64,000 bases of DNA from Leptasterias polaris (taxonomy: Eukaryota > Echinodermata > Asteroidea > Forcipulatida > Asteriidae). The stretch covers positions 62,001 to 126,000 of the forward strand of contig JAZGTN010000003.1 of assembly GCA_037783415.1 (NCBI GenBank). The letters run 5' to 3'. Under the pieces are notes generated by a model, which had not been told where the DNA came from, did no database searches, and saw only the letters and a list, made by a program, of their open reading frames with translations. Below, piece by piece: positions 56,929 through 64,000 of this stretch (its first letter is position 1; the number at the start of each line of letters is the position of its first letter). The translations under genes and the position numbers were made by a program.

Positions 56929-58990
56929 GTGTGTAGATAAGCCATGCCATGAGTACAATATCTAAACATGGATCTCAAGTAAAGAGTTTTTGTTTCAATG
57001 GTGAAAATTATGCATTTTTTATTTTAGAGGTGCGAGCCAAGCGCCGCCTCAGTGTTTACATGTTTCGACCATCTTATTGTGTTGTTTGGTGCAGAAGTAT
57101 TTTCACTGGTTGAGCCAAGGATCAGCATGCAGTCCTACGGAGTACTAGTTCCAAAGATCTCCGTGTGGAATATTGTGATTTGATAATGAGGTGTGAGCCA
57201 AGCGCCGCCTCTCTGCATTTGTGCATTATGTAAGTGCACTGTGCAATTATTTGCTTTCAAATATAATTTTGTCTGTGGATCATGTCGTAAGAAAGTCAAG
57301 CTACTCAACGATGAATGGACTAGACCATTGACTGGATGAATCTCTAGAAGCATAGACATAGAAAACTGATTCACTGACAGATCAAACTTCTCGGCAGTCA
57401 CAAGTTGTGGCGCTTTTTATGCTTTGTGTGTGCTTTGGGTGTCTCGCATGAAATTACTCTATGAACAGTTGAGGGTGATTGTCTGATCAGGATCATTTGG
57501 CATATGTGCTAAGTTATTGAACGATGGAAAAATGCTTTTCAGTGAACTAAATAGTATTTGGTAAATCATTTGAGACCGTAGGATATAAATTTGCACAATT
57601 GCGATATTTCATTTTTGTGTTTCTACTTTTAGATCCAACAGTTGAAATTTTACAGCACATTAGATTTTTGAGTACGATTGCATTAAGTTATACTCAATCC
57701 CAGAAACACTTTCAGTGAGTGAAGAAATTGTCTTTTAGTTTAAGCATGAGTTGGTTTTATTTATTACAAAAGAGTCGAGATGGAAAGTTCCCTCAAGTTG
57801 TACAGTAAGACTATTTGCAAAGTGCAAAGGTTTTGGTTTAATAATTCCTTATTGTTTTGGTGCATACAAATCATGAAGTTACAACTGCTAATGTACAAGT
57901 GTATATGCTTTGTATGTGAACCAAAAGGAGGCACAGTAAAAGGGTTCTTGTTAAAATTTTGCTAATGCATACATGTAATTTGTCAGAGAAGAAGTAAACA
58001 ATTTAGCACAGGTTTGATAGTTATTTTCCTTTTATCTTTTTCTATTTTGCAAGCTTTGAGCAAACAGTGACTTTCATTGTATAAATGTAACAGTGGTGTA
58101 CCCTAGACCAAGAGAGCATAATATAAGGAAGTGTGTTTCAAAAATTACATGATTGAGCCATTAAGGTCAAGTTTTGCTATAGTTAGACTCAATGCAATGA
58201 TTATTACTGGTGCAAAAGAGGTTGTCGGTTAGGTAAAGAAGATCTTAATTTGAGATATTGATTGTTTACATGTAGGAAATTTAAACAGGTTTTTTGTGAG
58301 CATGTGTTTCACACAGGGTTGATACAAATAGACACCAGACAGCATTTATTATTATTTTTTATCTGAGTTTATTGCGAACCATACAGTTTTGTACAAATGT
58401 GGTTGTAAACAACAAGAGTAGGTTGTGATTATCACAGCAGTACAAGGTGATAGTGATGCAGGTTAATTTGAAATTAGAGGAACAGCGTCGTAGATGAAGT
58501 TGATTTATCAGAAGAAGCTACATGTAGTTATAACATTTAGTCATGTTGTTGTTTAAAGTGTTACACACATTAGTTGTTAAAAGTTTTGGTTTTAAGTGGT
58601 AATTGTTCTACACTGAAGTTTGTACAATTAAGGGGCCGGAATGTTAGTGCCAAAATCATCCCCTTTTTGTGTATAGCGCCCCCTCTTGACAAGTAGCAGA
58701 TCCAGCGTCGAGACGGTGGTGAAAATACAGTTTTTCAACCTCTCTCTATCTGATTGATACATCTTTACTCAGTTTCTTAAGGTAAAGCATAAAGTTTGTT
58801 ATTTTAAAGTAGCAAAAGGTGAATGTAATAGGCAAGGCATCATTTCAGTTAATAATAAGGGTCTTGAATCACCAGAAAGTGAAAACTGTGACTTTAGTGT
58901 ATTTATTTGTTGAGCGTTGGATACTCTTTTCTCTAACCATAGTCTCGCCACACAAAAACCGGATACAGAGGGCGCTTTTCATAAAAACAA
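56929..58990. other. Downstream of BEL/Pao: 3' UTR and possible 3' LTR
   Basis: Two direct copies of 'gagccaagcgccgcctc' lie at about 57,034 and 57,189. No matching 5' LTR exists, so the LTR limits cannot be set. No other gene seen; short ORFs here lack support. Confidence 0.35.
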
Positions 58991-58992
58991 AT

Positions 58993-59544
58993 TTAGGACT
59001 CTGGAATTCGGCAGGAACAGTCACGTTTAAAAGAATACTTAAAAAGACTCAAGGACCGGTGAGACCTTATGCGCTCATCTATGGCATTCCACACACGAGG
59101 ACCGAGGAAGTGGATCGTGTTCATAGAATAAGTGGTGCGAGTGAATGGAACAAAAAGTTTAGTGCAAGATCTAGTGGAGTGGCCGTGGGTTTCTTGAATA
59201 GACGTAAAGAAGGAAGAGATGACTTTGGGAAGAAGGTTATTCATGAACTTAAACATAAATATCCCAGTATGGAGTTTATTAATATCAGTGACAGTGAGAG
59301 TGTTTAATTGTGCGAATAGAGGTGCTGAATGTTCTCTGTAGGATGAGAAAGTACAGATGCGAATAGCCCTTTTTTGAGACACATACAAAGAGTGCAGCCT
59401 AGTATTACTCACCGATGCCCAGACAATGTTACAGTAATTTAGGTATGGAAAGATAAGGGTGTTGTAAAGAAGAACAAGCGAAGAGGCAGGGAGGAAATGA
59501 ATATAATTGTTTCTCAAACTATCAATCTGTTGTATCATCTCCAA
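58993..59544 (-). pseudogene. LINE reverse-transcriptase C-terminal fragment
   Basis: Minus-strand frame with 'LPASSLVLLYNTLIFPYLNYCNIVWAS', 'QKRAIRICTF', 'SAPLFAQL' and '…GPRVWNAID', the region after RT in CR1/L2-like LINEs. 5'-truncated; its first ~70 bases also occur at 12,780-12,840, so the fragment predates the block duplication. The 3' UTR is apparently split by BEL/Pao. Confidence 0.8.
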
Positions 59545-60039
59545 TGCAAGTTAAGAGTTGTATTTAGTGTGCAGCAAATAGTCTGCGTGGGATACTTTTG
59601 TATTGTTATATTTATATACATATTTTTTTACAACTGAAAGAGCTTAACCCTATCATTACCAGCAAATATTTCACAGTAGGACCTTGCATACCAGCAGTGT
59701 GTTACCCCTCACAATGCTTCTGCACCAACGAATTTGTGTGGATTTTAATGAAGAGCGCCCCCAATGTGCAGTGAGTGATTTTTCATGTGTATTGTATGCA
59801 CTGTACAGGCATACAGTCTAATCCTCCATGGTGTCAGTAAATCAAATAGCATTATAGCATACCACCAAATCTAAATCATTTTATGTCACAGAACTATTTA
59901 TTGAAGGACATTAAATACAAATGAACCACAAAAAAGTGTTGACAAACGACCAAATGTACATAATTTTATGTCACTGAACTATTTATTGAAGGACATTAAA
60001 TACAAATGAACCACAAAAAAGTGTTGACAAACGACCACC

Positions 60040-60165
60040 CCCTTCCCCCCTCCCCCTCCCCCTCCCCCCCTCTTTCAAAGTTGCCTTGGATTGCGGACAC
60101 ACGAACACATTTTTGGCGGCAACATTGAATAGGGGGGGCAGGGGGGGGGGGGGGGGGGGCTGGGG
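60040..60165. repeat. C-rich and G-rich homopolymer tracts
   Basis: C-rich text (60,042-60,072) followed by runs of G of about 20 near 60,142-60,160, between the transposase stop and the element end. Possible quadruplex and hairpin; also a likely assembly weak point. Confidence 0.7.
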
Positions 60166-60221
60166 GCTATTGTTAAAAATGCCTACAAATATGGAGCTAC
60201 ATATTTATTTATGCCATAAAT

Positions 60222-62711
60222 TTAAACCAAGTGCAATGTATGGTAATTCTCAAAGCAAGGAACGACGCACATTGGATATGTACATTGTTTGCAAATCATC
60301 CTCGTTTGTTTTCTCTTGTGTAATCGACGGTTACTACAAACGATGCAGTCACGTTTTCTTCCGGAAGGGTTTTTGCCAGGATAATGCATTTTCTCTATCA
60401 TCCCAACAGGAAGGTTATTCGCATTGGATCGTCTACAACGCAGCATTGTAGAACGCTCCCAACCCGTGAGCAAGCCGTCTATAACTTGAATACGGAAGTC
60501 AAGATTACTGACATGCTTATTTGTTGGTATGCTGTTGAAAATTACCGTAGCATTGAGCATACATATGTTCAACAAACAAAAAAACACCCGTTTCCACCAT
60601 TTCAAACTTCTGTGTGTATGCGTGTAGTACTGACAAATTTGATTAGCGAGATCTGTTCCTCCCATGAATTTGTTGTAGTAATCTATAGATTTTGGCTTAG
60701 CAATTTCACGCAATCCACTTTCGCTTTTCTTACACCGAATTTTTTTCATTATTACTTGGCAATCGCCTACATTTGTTAGGAATACAACATTTTTGTTATC
60801 ACGCCAAACAATGCATAACTGACCAGCCTTCTCATAAAATTTGGGGTCATCTCCCTTTTTCATTCCATTTGTCTTTGGGTGTGCTGCACGAGGTATGCCC
60901 AGTGCCGTATAACGCACAGGCCCACTACATCCAAATCCTAGGTTGTCCATTTTTGATACCAGAGCTGGCCTGTTAAAGTAATTATCACAATAAATTACAT
61001 GTCCTTTATGTTCAAATCCATTTACAAGTTCAAGGACGACTTCTCCTGGGATGGTTAGGTCAGAGGGATGGCATTTTGCTGGGGATGATTCGGTATTTAC
61101 AGGTGGCCTTTGTGAAGTCTTCGTCTCCTTGGGAGCAGCTCCTGTGTACAATACCCAAGAGCACGTGTAACCAGTCTCCGACTCATTCAAAGAGAATGCC
61201 TTCATTCCCCATTTGACCGGTTTTCTGGGCATGTACTGTAGAAACCCGATTCTTCCCTTAAATTTGATCATACTCTCATCAGGAGATAAGTTCTGTCCAG
61301 GGTAATACAGGTTGCGAAATTTGGGGAGGATGACATCCAGCAAAGGCCTAACTTTCTTAAGCTTGTCACATCCAGAGGCTGGTTGAGGCAACTGGTTGTC
61401 AGACAGGTGAAAAAATCTCATAATGGAACTAAATCTATTTCTGGACATAATGGATGGATACAATGGCGTGAGTAGAACTTCAGATGTTGACCAGTACATG
61501 CTGTACTGAGGTGACTTGTTGATACCCATAGCAAGCAGGAGTGCGACAAATGCCATCATTTCATTTAAGTGAGTGGGGGTCCAGGACGTTTGTGAAGCAC
61601 TTTGTTCTGCGTAGCGGTTTGTTTCGTCTACAAGCATATCCCAAACCGTACTGCAAAAGAACAACTGGAATACCTGTGTTGCAGAAAGTCCTGTAAAATC
61701 ACTGGTGGGGCCGGCATCTCCGGTGAATTGCATCGGCTTCCTGTTGAGACGACCGATCTCTTTCCAACCCGATCTGAAGTCTGGTTTCTTCCGTGTAGAT
61801 TTAGCGTTTTCCTGCAGTAGGAAAGAGGGAAGAGGCAATATGCATCAGGGCGCTGTAGATCTATCACTTTACGTAAAGTGTGCTATATGCAGAGTTATTT
61901 GAGGACCCAGATTGATGAAAATTTTATTATGTAACCTTCTCGTTCCACAAATATAGGGCAAGGGGGTGGGGAAGGGGTGAGAAGGGAAAGGGGTGGGGGA
62001 AGGGGTGAGAAGGGAAAGGGGTGGGGGAAGGGGAAGGAAGTGGGGGAGGGGTGTGCATGCAGTTGCCATGTCAAATTGTGGTAATTAACTTTCCCATTGT
62101 TTTTGTGCTTTTTAGTGTAATAGTCCTTATCGCCAATAATAATAATAACACTTAGATAGCGCTGGTATCTTAACCGAGGGTTAATTCATTGCGTTGCACC
62201 AACAGAGGGCGCCCTTCCGCAAACCATTATGGGATAATTCTTTACATCCAACATGGCCGCCAATGGTGGCCCATCGTTGATGGTCTTTTTGTATTCATTG
62301 TTGCCCGAGTCTACACATCATAACTTTAAGTGACAAACTTAATAATTCAGAACGCCCGCAGAAACGCCATTTTATTGTTCTATGTACCTTTAAGAGCCAT
62401 TGTCCTAAATCAAATTAAAAGCCAATGTAAAAAGGGGTACTTTTGGACAAATTTATGCCCAAGTTATTCCTGCCCTCTAACTGCATGCACGGTCATGACC
62501 TACTCCCTAAAAACATCGTGCTTACCTGCTCCACCTCGCTCGCCGATTCGCTGGAGGTTGATTCACCACCATCCTGCGTGTCGATCTCCCCTTCCGAGTC
62601 GATCTCCCCTTCCGAGTCGATCTCCCCTCCTTCCGAGTCGATCTCCCCTCCTTCCGAGTCGCTGTCTGCAAATATCTCGGCCAAAATTTCTGCATTTCTA
62701 TCGCCGTCCAT
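60222..62711 (-). CDS. piggyBac transposase, two exons, ~591 residues
   Basis: Exon 1 is 62,711-62,526 (62 codons, donor GTAAGC) and exon 2 is 61,811-60,222 (acceptor tttcctactgcag), both phase 0. The total is close to the 594 residues of the moth piggyBac protein. Residues 1-62 are acidic with tandem GEIDSE repeats. The DDE_Tnp_1_7 core follows, with Asp in SPDES (about 240), YCDNYF (about 338) and GGTD (about 449), matching the family's DDD triad, and a C-terminal Cys/His zinc-binding domain (CIVCSNRR…CKQCTYPMCVVPC). It cuts and pastes the element at TTAA. No stop or frameshift is seen, so it may be active or recently domesticated; the intact TIRs favour a mobile element. Confidence 0.92.
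61955..62060. repeat. G-rich tandem repeat in the transposase intron
   Basis: About four copies of 'aaggggtgggggaaggggtgag' on the plus strand, lying in the single intron (61,812-62,525). The plus strand could form quadruplexes; the transcript is pyrimidine-rich. Confidence 0.75.
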
Positions 62712-62968
62712 AATGTTGCAGCCACTTGTTCGTTTGAATGAATGCGCGCCAACAGGTCCGCGGCCGGGGGGACGCTATAAATAACAATGGGATTAACGAA
62801 TTCGCCAATAGAGGGCGCCCTTGTTACTTTCTCAATAAGCATTATGGGTGGGGACCAATAAGCGCCACTGGTTGTTAAACAATACATTTGACAAGGTGCC
62901 ATATGGAGCCCTGGTCGGGAAGAATGACCCCAAATATGTGCCATTTGTCGCCCGTGGTACTGATAGGG

Positions 62969-63370
62969 TTAAAGAGAAGTCAACCCTCATAAGTATGTTC
63001 TTCATGTAACGTACATCTGCACAGATCAGACTTGTTTACAGACTGGAATCGTTAACTTATATTCTCGAGAAAACAATTTCTTTGAATTACAATCCTTCGT
63101 TATAACTTCTGGCACAACTTTAATACGTGACCGGATTATTTTGTGCAAGCCTCATGCGTAAACAAACCTTAAAAATTCACTTCTATTTTGGAATTTACCT
63201 TCATACGGAAACTTATTCCCGTTCTGAAATTGGACCCGACTGTTCGAAAATTCGCGTGGCAATCGGCAATTTAGTGTGATAAATCTTATCCTAACAAACT
63301 GCTTAGTTGTAGGGCTGACTACCGGTAGTTTACTTTCAAAAAGTGTGACAAGTCCTCGTTTAGGGCAACA
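62969..63370 (-). other. Intergenic sequence downstream of the upstream paralogue
   Basis: The segmental repeat ends near 63,000. From about 63,195 it matches 1-180, the probable 3' UTR of the family. No gene seen. Confidence 0.45.
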
Positions 63371-63812
63371 TCAATGGCCGTTATCCCCGAACTCCGACAG
63401 TGACAGGTATGTGTGCTCGGATGAGGCCGCAACAGATGGAGCACACGAGTACGGTGGTGGGGGTGGTCTTGTCGCAGTAGGCGGGCGGAGAGGTTGGTAA
63501 TCTTCGGTTGCATAAGCGTATACTCGTGACTCTCCGGCGGCACCGACGATCGCGACGTCTTCCTTGCCGGTGGTGGGGCGCCGTAGGCATACTGGTAGGC
63601 CGAAGCTGGGTTGCGGGCTACACTAGGCTCTTTGACCGTGTAGTTGTTGTTCTGGACTGGGTTCTTGGTGTAGCGCCTGGGCATGTTTGATCCATTGGCC
63701 TGGTTGGAACCGTACAGGTCCTTAGCGGGGTGAGCTTGGGTTCGGCGTGGCATGAGTATGAACGAAGCCTCCGTTCTCGTTTCCAAAACGAGGATCGTAG
63801 ACCACAGAGTTG
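63371..63812 (-). pseudogene. Tail exon of upstream paralogue (copy B), frame-disrupted
   Basis: Same exon as 156-675: acceptor AG at 63,813-63,814, one base then 'NSVVYDPRFGNENGGF…'. A 2-base deletion relative to copy A near 63,725-63,735 leads to a stop after '…NPSSPR'. A 2-base gain near 63,520 later restores the old frame, giving '…RPPPPYS…EHTYLSLSEF' and a stop at 63,371. The gene it ends lies beyond the right edge, so it either makes a short tail or is decaying. Its C-terminal YLSL could be an endocytic Tyr-based motif in intact relatives. Confidence 0.6.
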
Positions 63813-64000
63813 CTTTAACCCACGGCATGGGAGTGAGACTGCTGCCTCCGATGATTTCCACAAAAATATGAAATAACACACATTAAATATAAGAAATAAT
63901 TTTTTGGGGGGGAATTGAAATAATTTACTAACAGTTTCAGAGTGATAGGCAATTCCACAACCCAAAATTGTTAAAACGTATTAGTTATTACACTAGCCAG

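Larger units (their letters stand above)
59648..62968 (-). mobile_element. piggyBac transposon, 3.32 kb, apparently complete
   Basis: Inverted ends CCCTATCATTACCA and CCCTATCAGTACCA, flanked by TTAA on both sides (59,644-59,647; 62,969-62,972). Flanking 'gaaagagc' and 'agagaagtcaaccc' join to the intact sequence seen at 3,830-3,875 and 12,899-12,930. Carries a two-exon transposase gene, a 77-bp direct duplication (59,880-60,037) and G/C homopolymer tracts. Confidence 0.92.

Noticed and set aside
60086..60451. Plus-strand ORF over the piggyBac 3' part
   Set aside because: Antisense to the transposase C-terminus and includes the poly-G tract.

Overview
The window looks like intron-rich, repeat-dense genomic DNA from a marine deuterostome, most likely an echinoderm and plausibly a sea star. 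Reasons: EGF-type exons with phase-1 introns, abundant foldback and terminal-inverted-repeat (TIR) elements, BEL/Pao, CR1-type and piggyBac elements, tRNA-derived SINEs, and frequent 'taggcct' strings. The species call is inference.

The host content is a minus-strand family of small type I membrane proteins. One largely complete member runs from a signal-peptide exon (44,995-45,091) through nine single-EGF exons (41,652 down to 29,724), all phase 1-1, to a transmembrane exon (22,683-22,797). The next terminal exon downstream, encoding a cytoplasmic tail, is at 156-675. A second signal-peptide exon (11,161-11,257) and a second transmembrane exon (6,954-7,071) lie downstream with no EGF exon between them. 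A further tail exon (63,371-63,812) belongs to an upstream paralogue outside the window. The locus is therefore a partly decayed tandem array. A large block is present twice (about 2.2-7.6 kb and 13.4-28.5 kb). The second copy is swollen by two multi-kilobase insertions.

Mobile DNA fills most of the rest. 15.58-19.94 kb: a 4.36-kb TIR element with arms of degenerate palindromic repeats, enclosing a two-exon SAM-like gene fragment. 23.18-28.41 kb: a hAT-like insertion holding a long inverted repeat, with an intact 971-residue LINE at its centre. 31.16-32.50 kb: a TTAA-flanked element with nested foldbacks. 46.05-47.52 and 48.87-50.12 kb: two foldback elements whose arms are built of short degenerate repeats, each enclosing a small ORF. 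53.17 to about 58.9 kb: a frameshifted BEL/Pao element, apparently nested in an older LINE. 59.65-62.97 kb: an apparently intact two-exon piggyBac with TTAA duplications, whose empty target site survives in two paralogous copies at 3.84 and 12.91 kb.

The most unusual theme is the repeated architecture of inverted arms made of short degenerate repeats around a small gene or gene fragment, seen three times and with related forms without a gene. I could not run alignments or searches, so family names rest on motifs and architecture read by eye.
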